Assembly: GCA_019113305.1 (NCBI GenBank)
Contig: DXHP01000126.1
Coordinates: forward strand, 1-38,206
DNA: 38,206 nucleotides
Direction: 5' to 3'
DNA from: Candidatus Ignatzschineria merdigallinarum
GTDB taxonomy: Bacteria > Pseudomonadota > Gammaproteobacteria > Cardiobacteriales > Wohlfahrtiimonadaceae
Shown here: in pieces, positions 1 to 10,273 of the stretch
How positions within the stretch are numbered: position 1 is the stretch's first letter
Layout: every line of letters begins with the position of its first letter
Position numbers and translations under genes: made by a program
The notes under the pieces: model-generated
The model's input: only the letters and a program-made list of their open reading frames with translations
Told to the model about the DNA's origin: nothing
Databases searched by the model: none

Positions 1-227
1 CCACAAAGCCCGGCAGCAGCGAAATAGCCTTCTTGCTTGAGAGAAGTCCCTTTGAGTCGTTTAGGGAATAGCAACATTAAGAAGCAAGTTCCCATGACAA
101 AGCGTGTAAAAAGAATCTCAATTGGTGATAGCTCATGCTGGAGCAATACCTTTGTCGAAACGAATGTCGTTCCCCAAAGTAAGATGGTCAACAGCGCTAA
201 AAAATGACCTCTGAGTTCTTGTGGCAT
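1..227 (-). CDS. EamA/DMT-family transporter, N-terminal part (runs off window start)
   Basis: Reverse complement from ATG at 227 translates without a stop: MPQELRGHFLALLTILLWGTTFVSTKVLLQHELSPIEILFTRFVMGTCFLMLLFPKR..., typical EamA N-terminus (LLWGTTFV...). Not in the ORF track because truncated. Confidence 0.85.
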   Translation of the reverse strand, partial: MPQELRGHFLALLTILLWGTTFVSTKVLLQHELSPIEILFTRFVMGTCFLMLLFPKRLKGTSLKQEGYFAAAGLC

Positions 228-457
228 GAGTTTTCCTTAGGATAAAAAAGCAGTAGAATCCCTGCTAAAGCATGTAAATAGGTAGATGGGGATCTATTGT
301 AACGTAGAATGGTTTTTTTATAGAGCTGATGATGAAACTTATAATACTCACCTTTTGATAGCTAGATTAGTTAATAGATGGGCTTATAGCATTCTATGAT
401 TAGGTGTTGTTTCTATTGTTTCATGAAGCATTGCCGGCATTTTATAACTTTAATCTC

Positions 458-1687
458 TTATCCTTTCACACAAATGACCTGTTTTAGTGTATGCACAATC
501 TCTACAAGATCTTTCTGTGCTGCCATGACATCGTCAATATTTTTATAAGCCATGGGTATTTCATCAATGACTGCGGCATCTTTTCGGCATTCGACACCTT
601 TCGTTGCTTGAATCTGATCCTTAATGGTAAATGTTTTTTTCGCTTCGGTTCGGCTCATTACGCGACCGGCACCGTGTGAACAGGAGTGAAAACTCTCTTC
701 ATTCCCTAAACCTCGAACGATAAAACTCTTCGCTCCCATGGAGCCTGGAATAATACCGAGTTCTCCTTTTTTTGCAGAAACAGCGCCTTTTCGGGTAACA
801 AAGATCTCTTCGCCAAAATGCCTCTCTTTTTGTACATAATTGTGGTGGCAGTTTACCGCCATCTCATGGGTTGTGAATGGCTTTTTAATGATAGATCGAA
901 TCGCTTTAATGGTATTTTGCATCATCACTTCGCGATTAAGTTTGGCATATTCTTGCGCCCATTCCACAGCGTCGACATAATCATCAAAATGTTCGGTGCC
1001 TTCTTTGAGATAGGCCAAATCTTTATTAGGAAGATTGGCGATGTGGGATTCCATATCTTTTTTAGCTTGTTCAATAAAGAAGGTTCCAATAGCATTACCA
1101 ATCCCACGAGAGCCGCTGTGGAGCATAATCCAGACTTGATTGTGTTCATCAAGACAAACTTCGATAAAGTGATTGCCGGTGCCGAGAGTTCCTAAATGAT
1201 GGTGGTTATTGGTGTTGCGAAAACGCGGATATTTCTCGACGAGTTTTTGAAATTGTGGATTGAGCTTTGCCCAATATTGATCGACAATTTGTGGTGGATT
1301 TTCCCAGCTACCTATATCCCGTTTACCGCGACCAACGGTTCTTCCATGCGGCACGGCTTTTTCAATTGCATGACGAATGGGTGCTAGATTATCAGGTAGA
1401 TCATCGGCCGTGAGCGACGTTAATACGGCAATCATTCCGCAGCCAATATCAACACCCACTGTTGCCGGAATAATAGCCCCTTTTGTCGGAATGACAGAGC
1501 CCACGGTGGAGCCTTTGCCGGTATGAACATCCGGCATTGCGGCAACATGTTTAAAGATAATTGGCAATTGCGCCGTTTCTTCTAACTGTTTTCGGGTTGA
1601 AGGATCGACCGGCACATTATGTGTCCACATTTTTATCGGTACACCATTTTTAACTTCAGCGAGAAGGTATGATGTTTTTTCGTTCAT
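458..1687 (-). CDS. rtcB: RtcB-family RNA ligase
   Basis: 409 aa; MPDVHTGKGSTVGSVIPT, GVDIGCGM, LGTGNHFIEV, HSGSRGIGN, NCHHNYV, HSCSHGAGRVMSR motifs. Confidence 0.95.
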   Translation of the reverse strand: MNEKTSYLLAEVKNGVPIKMWTHNVPVDPSTRKQLEETAQLPIIFKHVAAMPDVHTGKGSTVGSVIPTKGAIIPATVGVDIGCGMIAVLTSLTADDLPDNLAPIRHAIEKAVPHGRTVGRGKRDIGSWENPPQIVDQYWAKLNPQFQKLVEKYPRFRNTNNHHHLGTLGTGNHFIEVCLDEHNQVWIMLHSGSRGIGNAIGTFFIEQAKKDMESHIANLPNKDLAYLKEGTEHFDDYVDAVEWAQEYAKLNREVMMQNTIKAIRSIIKKPFTTHEMAVNCHHNYVQKERHFGEEIFVTRKGAVSAKKGELGIIPGSMGAKSFIVRGLGNEESFHSCSHGAGRVMSRTEAKKTFTIKDQIQATKGVECRKDAAVIDEIPMAYKNIDDVMAAQKDLVEIVHTLKQVICVKG

Positions 1688-1997
1688 GAATGCCCCTTAT
1701 GAATTAATTTTTTGAGGAAGTATTGCAATGAATATTACCAATAAATCAGATGATTAAGCGTTATGATTTGGGATTGTTCATCCATGATTCATATAGAATT
1801 TTTGTTGAATATGATGAATTGTTTAAGTATCGTTAAATACGTTTTAAATCATTGGGTTAAAACGTACTTTTAGGCCAAACTGATGCTATTGGTTATTGAT
1901 CAGTATAGCGATTTATCATCATAAATACTGTGCTAGGCGAAAATGTGAGTGTTTTTAGGATTGTTGAATCTTTGCGGCAATAGGAAGAGTGGCATAA

Positions 1998-2046
1998 AAA
2001 ATCCCTTAATAAAGATACCATGGGCACCATTCTATTAAGGGATTTT
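1998..2046 (-). terminator. Rho-independent terminator downstream of mscS
   Basis: Perfect 14-bp inverted repeat AAAATCCCTTAATA (1998-2011) / TATTAAGGGATTTT (2033-2046), 21-nt loop, U-rich on the minus strand. Confidence 0.75.
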
Positions 2047-2096
2047 AAGTGTTGAAATATCAGGAATGAATCGGTCTTGATGATTTGAGTAATATC

Positions 2097-2960
2097 TTAT
2101 TTATTACTCATATTTTGCGCTTGCTCATGGAGATAGATATCCATCTGTGGAAATGGAATCCCAATATTGTTTTGATCTAAGGCACGTTTGAATTGCTCTA
2201 AAAGATTCCAACGTACAACAAAGGCATCGGCATTCGTTGTCCAGAATCGTACAATATAATTTAAAGAAGATGCGCCCATCTCATTGAGTTGAATGGTAAC
2301 GCCTTTATCGTGCAGAATACGAGATTCCGCAGCCACAATATTCCCAAGAATATTTTTCACTTCATCAATATCTGAATCATAAGCAACGCCGACAATGATA
2401 TCGGTACGGCGATGAGGTTCTCGGCTAATATTGACGATGTTGTCTTTAATAATATTGCTATTTGGAATAATAATCGTGTGTCCATCTGATGAAAGTAGTG
2501 TTGTGGAGAAGATTTCAACATGTGTAACCGTGCCTTCAACAGACCCCACTTTTACATATTCGCCGGCTTTTAAGGGGCGGAAAATGACGAGTAAAACGCC
2601 GGCAGCAAAGTTTGAGAGCGATCCTTGTAAGGCAAGACCAACGGCTAATCCCGCTGCACCGAGTACGGCAATAATGGAGGTTGTTTGAATACCGACTTTT
2701 CCTAGCACTGCGATTAAGGTGAAAGCGATAATCGTATAACGAACCATGGCGGTAATAAAACTGCTGACGGTTGTATCAATTTTACGAAGCGATAGCATGC
2801 GGCTAATACCGCGAGATACCCATTTAGCAATCATTAACCCGATAAAAAGGATGAGGATTGCGACGGCAAAGTCGACAACATAATCAATAATGAGATCTTC
2901 ATTTTTGACAAGCCATCCTGTAGCTTGGTCGAGTGTATCAGTGACATCTTTAGTATTCAT
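2097..2960 (-). CDS. Small-conductance mechanosensitive channel, MscS family
   Basis: 287 aa; IAVLGAAGLAVGLALQGSLSNFAAGVLLVIFRPLKAGEYVKVGSVEGTVTHVEIFSTTL, classic MscS TM3/beta domain. Confidence 0.93.
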   Translation of the reverse strand: MNTKDVTDTLDQATGWLVKNEDLIIDYVVDFAVAILILFIGLMIAKWVSRGISRMLSLRKIDTTVSSFITAMVRYTIIAFTLIAVLGKVGIQTTSIIAVLGAAGLAVGLALQGSLSNFAAGVLLVIFRPLKAGEYVKVGSVEGTVTHVEIFSTTLLSSDGHTIIIPNSNIIKDNIVNISREPHRRTDIIVGVAYDSDIDEVKNILGNIVAAESRILHDKGVTIQLNEMGASSLNYIVRFWTTNADAFVVRWNLLEQFKRALDQNNIGIPFPQMDIYLHEQAQNMSNK

Positions 2961-3130
2961 AATCTTCCTTTCGTCGTAATAGATAACGTCTATGTTCAGT
3001 GAAATAATAACGTTTTATGCTAAATCCTGACAAATGTTTATGGGATCCTTGAGTGAGCGGGTTTGTAGGAACATTTAGCGCATATGTGATGTTAATGCAA
3101 ACTTGTGCGAAGAATGCATTATAAAGGGGA

Positions 3131-3694
3131 TTATTCCTTACAACTTAATACCGCTTTATACTCCTCTTTCATTGTTGGAGAAAGAATCGTGAGTGTGCCG
3201 GATTGAAGTGTGACATATTGATCTTTATAAGCTTCTCGGACATCTAAAGTCATAATGAGGTCTTTCTCTGAATTACTCCAAATGTGCAGATGCTCTGTTT
3301 CATAATGGCTGCGATGCAGTTTTACCGGCGTATTTTTTATTTTGATGACAAGATCTTCCGCCTTTTCTCCAACGCCGCGCGCAAGCATAATTTTTTCAGG
3401 ATTTTCCATGGCAAAAGGTTGAGATAGTGCAATGTCACAACGATGTTTCAGGGCTTTGGCATCAATCAGGGGTAAAGATTCTGCTTCAGAATCAACGGCT
3501 TTGCTAGAGAATTTTTCATGGTCATTTTTGGCATTATCACCTTCTGTTAACGTAAATCCTAATGCTAACGCATATTCTTGATCGGTCATTTTTGGGGTGG
3601 TGATTGCCGGTGTTTTGGCATGAGCAAAAGAAATGGTAGAGAAAAGCAGAGTGCTGCTGAGGATAGTGCAAAGATATTTCATGGTCGGTTCCAT
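3131..3694 (-). CDS. Hypothetical secreted protein with signal peptide
   Basis: 187 aa; N-terminal MKYLCTILSSTLLFSTISFAHA signal-peptide-like; no family recognised. Confidence 0.6.
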   Translation of the reverse strand: MEPTMKYLCTILSSTLLFSTISFAHAKTPAITTPKMTDQEYALALGFTLTEGDNAKNDHEKFSSKAVDSEAESLPLIDAKALKHRCDIALSQPFAMENPEKIMLARGVGEKAEDLVIKIKNTPVKLHRSHYETEHLHIWSNSEKDLIMTLDVREAYKDQYVTLQSGTLTILSPTMKEEYKAVLSCKE

Positions 3695-3889
3695 ATTTTG
3701 AGAAAGGCATTAATAATCCGAAGTCTGATAAGGCTTCTCAAAGGATATTTTACAGGATGTACAGAAAGTTTTTGCAATAAAAAGCTCCTAAAAAATGCTG
3801 GTATCTAATGATATTGGAGTCTGAGATAAGGCATTTCTTAGGAGTTTCGTAAAAGTTTTATCAAAATATAGGATATAAAATCTTATGTG

Positions 3890-4732
3890 TTACCTGCGAT
3901 TACTGGCATCAATCACGATATTATCTGGATCAATGTTATCGCCGTAAAATGGTTTAACAGCGTTATCGTAAGCCTTATGGAAAAATTCTTGTGCCTGTAA
4001 TTCTAAAATTTGCGCATTTACCCAATTTAAAAGCTCGGTATTACCTTTTTTGACTGCCGGCGCAATGACATCATCGGGTCCAATTTTTTGAAGAGAAACG
4101 GTGAAGTTAGGGTTATTTTTTGCCCAAGCATAAAGTAGAGCATTGTCATGTGCTAAACCAACGGCACGACCATCTTGTAATGCGGCAAAAGCTTCTGAGT
4201 TGTGATCATATTTTTGTAGGTTCACTTCCGGATGATTTTTTGCAAAATAGGTTTCTGCGGTTGTCCCTTTATTGACGATAATGGTTTTGCCGTTGAGTTC
4301 AGCAATATCGTTAATTGGCGCACCATTAGGGGATACTAAACCGATCGCGACTTTCATATAAGGTTCTGCAAAATCAACTTGTTCACTACGAGCCGGTGTT
4401 ACCGTAAAGTTGGCAAGGGTAATATCCACTTTATTCGCATCTAAGACATTAATTCGATTTTGCGCTTCTGTTAAGACATAAGTGACTTTATCTTCACTGC
4501 CAAAGAGCGCTTTTCCAAGTTCTTTAGCAAGTTCAATATCGTAACCTTGGCTTTTGCCGGCACGATCGACATAACCAAATGGGGGTTTATCACTAAATAC
4601 GGCGACTCGAAGTTCACCGCGATCTTTCACGGCTTGTAAGCTATTATCGGTTTCTTGAGCGATTGCATTTCCTCCTAAAAGAAGCGATGCGCCGAGTAAT
4701 AAGGTGGAGAGTTTTTTAGGTAAAGTTTTCAT
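3890..4732 (-). CDS. Polar amino-acid (cysteine/glutamate-type) ABC transporter substrate-binding protein
   Basis: 280 aa; signal peptide, LRVAVFSDKPPFGYVDRAGKSQGYDIELAKELGKAL, ITLANFTVTPARSEQVDFAEPYM; SBP family 3. Confidence 0.92.
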   Translation of the reverse strand: MKTLPKKLSTLLLGASLLLGGNAIAQETDNSLQAVKDRGELRVAVFSDKPPFGYVDRAGKSQGYDIELAKELGKALFGSEDKVTYVLTEAQNRINVLDANKVDITLANFTVTPARSEQVDFAEPYMKVAIGLVSPNGAPINDIAELNGKTIIVNKGTTAETYFAKNHPEVNLQKYDHNSEAFAALQDGRAVGLAHDNALLYAWAKNNPNFTVSLQKIGPDDVIAPAVKKGNTELLNWVNAQILELQAQEFFHKAYDNAVKPFYGDNIDPDNIVIDASNRR

Positions 4733-4830
4733 AAAGTTAAATCCTCTAAATGGTATGGTTTTTTTAAGTGTTAAGTTAGCAAGTGTGAATCGATATCTTT
4801 CAGTTCTATTAAAATGCTGTTACGTGCACT

Positions 4831-5565
4831 TTAGAAATCAAAGACGGTTAAAAATTGTTGTGCGCGTTCCGTTTTAGGTGCGGTGAAGAATGTTTCAGGG
4901 TCAGTGTTTTCAACGATATGTCCGGCATCCATGAAAATAATTCGATCAGCAACTCTACGTGCGAAATTAAGCTCATGAGTCACTAAAATCATCGTCATGC
5001 CATTTTTCGCAAGCTCTTGAATCACCTCTAATACTTCTCGCACCATCTCAGGATCAAGCGAAGCGGTAACTTCGTCAAAGAGCATCATTTCAGGATTCAT
5101 CGCAAGCGCTCTAACGATCGCGATTCGTTGCTTTTGTCCGCCGGAGAGTTCTCGAGGATAGCTATTTTTGCGGTTCTGTAATCCCACTCTTGTCAGTAGC
5201 TTATCGACTTGTTTCAGTACTTCTGCTTTTGCGCGTTTTTGAACTTTAAGGGGGCCTAATAAGATATTATCGAGCACTGTCATATTGGGAAAGAGATCGT
5301 AATTTTGGAATACCATGCCAATTTGGCTGCGGATTTTGGTCCAAGAGGTTTTTGCTTGATTGAGTTCCTGCTCATTAAAAACAATAGACCCTGAATTGAT
5401 GGTTTCAAGCCCATTTAAGCAACGAAGAAAGGTCGATTTTCCGCAGCCGGAAGGTCCTAAAATCACGATCACTTCCCCTTTTTTAACGGCGAGATCGATC
5501 CCTTTAAGGATCTCTTTATCAGCAAATGATTTTGTGAGGGCTGTCACTTTTAATAATGGTTTCAT
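4831..5565 (-). CDS. Amino-acid ABC transporter ATP-binding protein
   Basis: 244 aa; Walker A GPSGCGKST, signature LSGGQKQRIAIVRAL, Walker B MLFDEVTASLD. Confidence 0.95.
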   Translation of the reverse strand: MKPLLKVTALTKSFADKEILKGIDLAVKKGEVIVILGPSGCGKSTFLRCLNGLETINSGSIVFNEQELNQAKTSWTKIRSQIGMVFQNYDLFPNMTVLDNILLGPLKVQKRAKAEVLKQVDKLLTRVGLQNRKNSYPRELSGGQKQRIAIVRALAMNPEMMLFDEVTASLDPEMVREVLEVIQELAKNGMTMILVTHELNFARRVADRIIFMDAGHIVENTDPETFFTAPKTERAQQFLTVFDF

Positions 5566-5593
5566 ACGGTTCTGCTTTAGCGATTAATGATGG

Positions 5594-6286
5594 TTAGGAA
5601 TGATTTTTATAGAGTTTGCTGGCAAGTTTCGAAAGGGGATAACAGATGAGAAAAAAGATCAGTAAAATCAGCCCATAAATCCAAAATGGCGCCATTGGAT
5701 TATTTGTCATTGCGGCATATTCAATAATCTCTTTTCCTACTTTAATCACATCTTGTACGCCAATTAATACGAGTAAAGAGGTTGTCATAATGATTCTTGC
5801 CGAAAGATTCAGTGCCGGGGCAATGGCGATTTTAAGTGCTTGGGGAAGTAACAGATAACGAAAAAGTTGAAACGGATTCAGTCCGATGGCTTGCCCTGAT
5901 TCTCGTTGATGTTTGGGTAAAGATAGGATGCTGCTACGAACAATATCGCTCATCTCCGCAACGCCCCAAAAGCTAAAGGCGAAGATGCCAACGATTCGGC
6001 CATTAATATCGATATCAACAATTTTGGGCAAGATGTAGTAAAGCAGATAGAGCAATACGAGCGTTGGTAAAACTCGTACAACTTCTAAATAGAGGCGAAA
6101 TGGTACTCGTATTAAAAGGCGATCAGAAGTTCTCAAGATGCCAAAAATAGTGCCAAGAAAGAGCGTAATAATAATGGAAATAAACGCAACTTCTAACGTG
6201 AAATAGAGTCCGGATAATAGGCGCTCTATCGTGATCCAGTCGAGAATATCAAGCCCCAAATTCTGCATAGCGCGCTCTCTTTTCAA
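5594..6286 (-). CDS. Amino-acid ABC transporter permease
   Basis: 230 aa HisMQ-type permease; likely true start at MQNLG, overlapping the upstream permease gene. Confidence 0.9.
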   Translation of the reverse strand: MKRERAMQNLGLDILDWITIERLLSGLYFTLEVAFISIIITLFLGTIFGILRTSDRLLIRVPFRLYLEVVRVLPTLVLLYLLYYILPKIVDIDINGRIVGIFAFSFWGVAEMSDIVRSSILSLPKHQRESGQAIGLNPFQLFRYLLLPQALKIAIAPALNLSARIIMTTSLLVLIGVQDVIKVGKEIIEYAAMTNNPMAPFWIYGLILLIFFLICYPLSKLASKLYKNHS

Positions 6287-6905
6287 TCAAAGTTAATAAA
6301 ATCGTGAATGGAATGATGACAATGGCATAGGCGATGACGAGGAAAAGGAGATTTTCATTGGTGTGACCATCATTGCTAATAAGATTGATCACAATGGTTG
6401 TAATATCTGTACCGGCAATAGCAGTAAATACCGAGGTTTCCTTAAAAAGAAAGATGCAGTTAGCGCCAAGTGCCGGCACGCTATAAGAGAATGCTTGAGG
6501 AATAATAATATAGCGAGCCATTTGGAAGCCATTTAAACCGATTGCTTTGCCGGAATCGAGTTGTGAGACAGCGATATGTGAGATACCGCTTTTAAATGCT
6601 TCAGCCATATAAGCACTTCCTAATAGAGAAAGACCGATAAGCGCTGTTGTTTCAAAGCTCATGACGATACCAAAAGCACGGGGAAGCCCAAAGTATAGAA
6701 AAAAGAGCTGAAGCAGTAAGGGAGTATTACGAAAGAAAGCAATAAATCCATTGAATATCGGCGTTAGAATAGGAACACGATAAAAGATCAGCACGCTCAT
6801 GAAGATGCCGAGAAGGAGTGCATTTAAAATTCCCCAAAAGGATATTTTGAGTGTGAGCCAAAATGCAGTTTGCAACAGTGGATAGACTTCCTGAAAATAA
6901 CTCAT
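6249..6905 (-). CDS. Amino-acid ABC transporter permease
   Basis: 218 aa; FFRNTPLLLQLFFLYFGLP, SGKAIGLNGFQMARYIIIPQAF typical HisMQ permease. Confidence 0.92.
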   Translation of the reverse strand: MSYFQEVYPLLQTAFWLTLKISFWGILNALLLGIFMSVLIFYRVPILTPIFNGFIAFFRNTPLLLQLFFLYFGLPRAFGIVMSFETTALIGLSLLGSAYMAEAFKSGISHIAVSQLDSGKAIGLNGFQMARYIIIPQAFSYSVPALGANCIFLFKETSVFTAIAGTDITTIVINLISNDGHTNENLLFLVIAYAIVIIPFTILLTLIEKRARYAEFGA

Positions 6906-7057
6906 TTCGAGTTTGTCCTTTAAAAGATCTTAAAGAGGATTTTATAAAATACTTAATATATATGTTTTGTTTGTTATTGATTTGTACAATAGCAAGTAAG
7001 ATAATTGGTCGTCAACTTATATTTCATGGTTATTGATGACTCACTAAAGGATTTCCG

Positions 7058-8074
7058 ATGACAACTCGTCTCTTAATTTCTGACAGCACTAATCCCCTTT
7101 TTAATTTAGCCGTAGAAGATGCGATTTTCCGCAGTATGGATCCGGTGCAGAAGGTACTGTTTTTATGGCGTAATGATAATACGGTGGTGATTGGGCGAGG
7201 GCAGAATCCATGGAAAGAGTGTAATACCAAGAAGATGGAAGAAGATGGGATTACGCTAGCTCGCAGAAGTAGTGGCGGCGGTGCGGTCTTTCATGATTTA
7301 GGAAATACGAATTTCACTTTTATGGCAGGAAAGCCTGAATACGATAAATCTATTTCGACCAATATTATTTTAGAAGCGCTCGCAAAGCTTGGTATTCAGG
7401 CAGAAGCTTCAGGGCGTAATGATTTGATTGTAAAAGTGGGCGAAGAGATCCGTAAAATCTCTGGATCTGCATATCGAGAAACGCCGGATCGCGGATTTCA
7501 TCACGGTACATTATTGATTGATGTGGATTTCACAAAACTGGGGAATTACCTCAATCCTGATCCTAAAAAGCTCAAGGCAAAAGGGATTAGTTCTGTGCGC
7601 TCTCGTGTGGCGAATTTACAGGAATTTGATGCCACTTTAGATCATGAAAAAATCTGCCAAGCGATTCAGGAGATCTTTTTTGAGAAGTTTGGCGAAGCGA
7701 AAACCATCGAGTTTATCTCTGAAAATCATCCACCCAATATTCCAGGGTTTGCAGCGCAATATGAGAAGCAGCAGAGTTGGGAGTGGAACTTTGGGCAAGC
7801 GTTACAATTTAGTCATGAGTTATCAGAACGTTTTCCATGGGGCGGCGTAGAGATCCATCTAGATGTCGTGCGCGGCGGCTTGATTGAACAAGCAAAGATT
7901 TTTACAGATAGTTTATTAGTTGATCCTTTTGAAGATTTAGCAGAAGCATTAAAACAAGTGCATTATCGAGATGTTGACTTGAAACCGATCTTGCAGCAAG
8001 TTGGAGAGAAATATCCCGATTTCTCGGGCGAATGGCGAGCATTTACTTCTTGGTTTATTGTGGAGATTCAGTAG
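7058..8074 (+). CDS. lplA: Lipoate-protein ligase A
   Basis: 338 aa; [63 protein letters not shown] motifs. Confidence 0.94.
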   Translation: MTTRLLISDSTNPLFNLAVEDAIFRSMDPVQKVLFLWRNDNTVVIGRGQNPWKECNTKKMEEDGITLARRSSGGGAVFHDLGNTNFTFMAGKPEYDKSISTNIILEALAKLGIQAEASGRNDLIVKVGEEIRKISGSAYRETPDRGFHHGTLLIDVDFTKLGNYLNPDPKKLKAKGISSVRSRVANLQEFDATLDHEKICQAIQEIFFEKFGEAKTIEFISENHPPNIPGFAAQYEKQQSWEWNFGQALQFSHELSERFPWGGVEIHLDVVRGGLIEQAKIFTDSLLVDPFEDLAEALKQVHYRDVDLKPILQQVGEKYPDFSGEWRAFTSWFIVEIQ

Positions 8075-8209
8075 TTTTACAGTATTGTGAGATAATCTCA
8101 CGCGGATATGCAACTCGGGAAAATATTGGTATACTTTTATTCAGCACGTGCTAGCAATGAGAAGCGAATCTTCATAAATAACATAGACTTATTCACCATG
8201 TCATAAAAA

Positions 8210-8234
8210 ATCCCTAGCAAAAAACGCTAGGGAT
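8210..8234. terminator. Terminator between convergent lplA and yceI-like gene
   Basis: ATCCCTAGC (8210-8218) / GCTAGGGAT (8226-8234), A-run 5' side gives U-run on the minus strand. Confidence 0.7.
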
Positions 8235-8273
8235 CGATGTTTTGAGTTTGTCATAAATATGACGAGAATAGCT

Positions 8274-8837
8274 TTATTGTTTTACGCCTTCCGCTTGAAT
8301 TTGGATTGTCACTTCTTTTGAAATGCCGGCATCTACTAAGAAGTCAATGCCCCATTGTGTACGATCAATTGTTGTAGTGAAATCACCGCCGCAGACTTCA
8401 GCACCAAACATTGGGTTATCGTAACAGCCAAATTTCGTTGCGGTTAATGTTACGGGATTGGTTTTTCCCATCATTGTGAGTTCACCTTTGATTTCTGCAG
8501 GTTTATCTCCTTCGAAAACCCACTCTGTGGATTTGAAGCGCATTTCTGGGAACTGTTCTACATTGAGCAGATCTGCGCTACTCATATGACCATCAAAACC
8601 TTCATCACCCGTATTGATGTTTTTTGTTTTGAAGGTAATATCTAAATCCCCAGTTTTTGCTTCTTGGTCAAACTGTACAGTTCCTTCAATGCCGTAAAAA
8701 CCGCCATGATTTGTGGTTGTTTGGAAGTGATCGATATTGAAGCGCGCGTTTGTATGACCGGGATCTAACGTATATTCTGCGGCAATTGCGCCAGAAAAAA
8801 GACCCATAAGACTGGTAATTAATAATAATTTTTTCAT
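8274..8837 (-). CDS. YceI family periplasmic lipocalin-like protein
   Basis: 187 aa; signal peptide, YTLDPGHTNARFNIDHF, GELTMMGKTNPVTLTATKFG; YceI fold motifs. Confidence 0.93.
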   Translation of the reverse strand: MKKLLLITSLMGLFSGAIAAEYTLDPGHTNARFNIDHFQTTTNHGGFYGIEGTVQFDQEAKTGDLDITFKTKNINTGDEGFDGHMSSADLLNVEQFPEMRFKSTEWVFEGDKPAEIKGELTMMGKTNPVTLTATKFGCYDNPMFGAEVCGGDFTTTIDRTQWGIDFLVDAGISKEVTIQIQAEGVKQ

Positions 8838-9012
8838 AATGATTCCTTTGTAAAATGAATGATTTCAAAGAATAAATGAGGAATTTGCATCAAGCTCCAT
8901 CATAACAAAGACTCAAAATAGAGAATAACGAAAATAGTTGTTGCTTAGCCACGAAACTATTCAACATGGCTGAATGTAAATCGTTGTACAGTGATCTCAA
9001 TATATTATTTTA

Positions 9013-9897
9013 GTGAAAAAGGAGTTTTCGATGAAAACGTTAATGGGAATCTATAAAGCGCCTGGCGCACATTGGGTAGGAGATGGTTTTAATGTTCGCT
9101 CAATGTTTACCTATAATAATCACGGACGTTTATTGAATCCATTTATTTTATTAGATCGTGCTGGACCAAATGAGTTTGAGCCAACTACTTACAAACGTGG
9201 AGTTGGTGAGCATCCGCATCGTGGTTTTGAAACCGTGACGATTGTTTATAAAGGGGAAGTGGCGCATCATGATTCTACTGGTGAAGGTGGCGTGATTGGA
9301 CCTGGTGATGTGCAGTGGATGACCGCTGCTTCCGGTGTTTTACATGAAGAGTACCACTCTAAAGATTTTGCAGAGCAAGGCGGAATTTTCGATATGGTGC
9401 AACTTTGGGTGAACTTGCCGGCAAAAGATAAGATGAGCAAGCCGGGTTATCAGCATATTACGAGTCAAACAATTCCAACAGTAAAACTCGGAGAATCCAT
9501 TGGATCGATGCGCGTGATCGCCGGCGATTATGAAGGAAATGTTGGTCCGGCACAAACGTTTACGCCGCTGGATGTTTGGGATTTTAATCTCAAAGCGAAC
9601 GGAAAAATCACGATTCCTATAAAAGCCAATCGCCGAGTAGGCTTAATCGTTTTACATGGGGAGCTTTTATTAGAAAATGGCTCAGAGCTTTTTGAAGCAG
9701 AGTTAGCGATTTTTGATAAAGATGGTGATTCCATTGAGATTACGGCAACGAAAGAGAGCGTTGTATTACTCTTAAGCGGTGATGAAATTGAAGAGCCTAT
9801 TTTTGGACATGGACCCTTTGTGATGAATACGCGTGAAGAGATCATGCAAGCATCCATTGATTATATGCAAGGAAAATTTGGAAAAATGGCGCAGTAG
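9013..9897 (+). CDS. Pirin family protein
   Basis: 294 aa; NPFILLDRAGPNEF, GVGEHPHRGFETVTIVYKGEVAHHDSTGEGGVIGPGDVQWMTAASGVLHEE. Confidence 0.95.
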   Translation: MKKEFSMKTLMGIYKAPGAHWVGDGFNVRSMFTYNNHGRLLNPFILLDRAGPNEFEPTTYKRGVGEHPHRGFETVTIVYKGEVAHHDSTGEGGVIGPGDVQWMTAASGVLHEEYHSKDFAEQGGIFDMVQLWVNLPAKDKMSKPGYQHITSQTIPTVKLGESIGSMRVIAGDYEGNVGPAQTFTPLDVWDFNLKANGKITIPIKANRRVGLIVLHGELLLENGSELFEAELAIFDKDGDSIEITATKESVVLLLSGDEIEEPIFGHGPFVMNTREEIMQASIDYMQGKFGKMAQ

Positions 9898-10158
9898 TAT
9901 GCTAAAAATTATGAGTCGATAATGACTGATTGTGTGGCATATTAAGATCTGTGATACATCTCTGAGGAGAATGCTTGCAAGTTTTTACCAATATTATGCC
10001 AGCAGTTTCCTCAGCTACTTTTAGACCGAAATAATTATCAAAATCTAGCATGATAGAACTTGTAGTACACGAGTTTTATTATGCTTTTTTATTAACGTTA
10101 TCGTGATAGCGGCTGTTGTTGTGAATATTGCTTTTTTTGTAGAACTTTTATGTTCACT

Positions 10159-10187
10159 CTTGAAATCTTAAAATCGAGCGCCATCTA
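10159..10187 (+). promoter_or_regulatory. Sigma-32 (RpoH)-type heat-shock promoter of htpG
   Basis: CTTGAAA (10159-10165), 15-nt spacer, CCATCTA (10181-10187), matches CTTGAAA-N11-16-CCATNTA about 87 bp upstream of htpG. Confidence 0.85.
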
Positions 10188-10273
10188 TTTAAGTAACTTA
10201 TTTTTTGTCGAGAAGACAATCATTAAACAATGTGTACAACAAATAAAAAGATGACAAGGAGTTTAAGCGCATC

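Noticed and set aside
818-1195. 125-aa plus-strand ORF inside rtcB
   Set aside because: Shadow ORF antisense to a confidently assigned RtcB gene.
9528-9857. 109-aa minus-strand ORF inside the pirin gene
   Set aside because: Shadow ORF; the sense frame is a clear pirin. The same applies to the other embedded ORFs in htpG, his genes, ALDH and sseA (e.g. 36080..36565 and 36364..36789).
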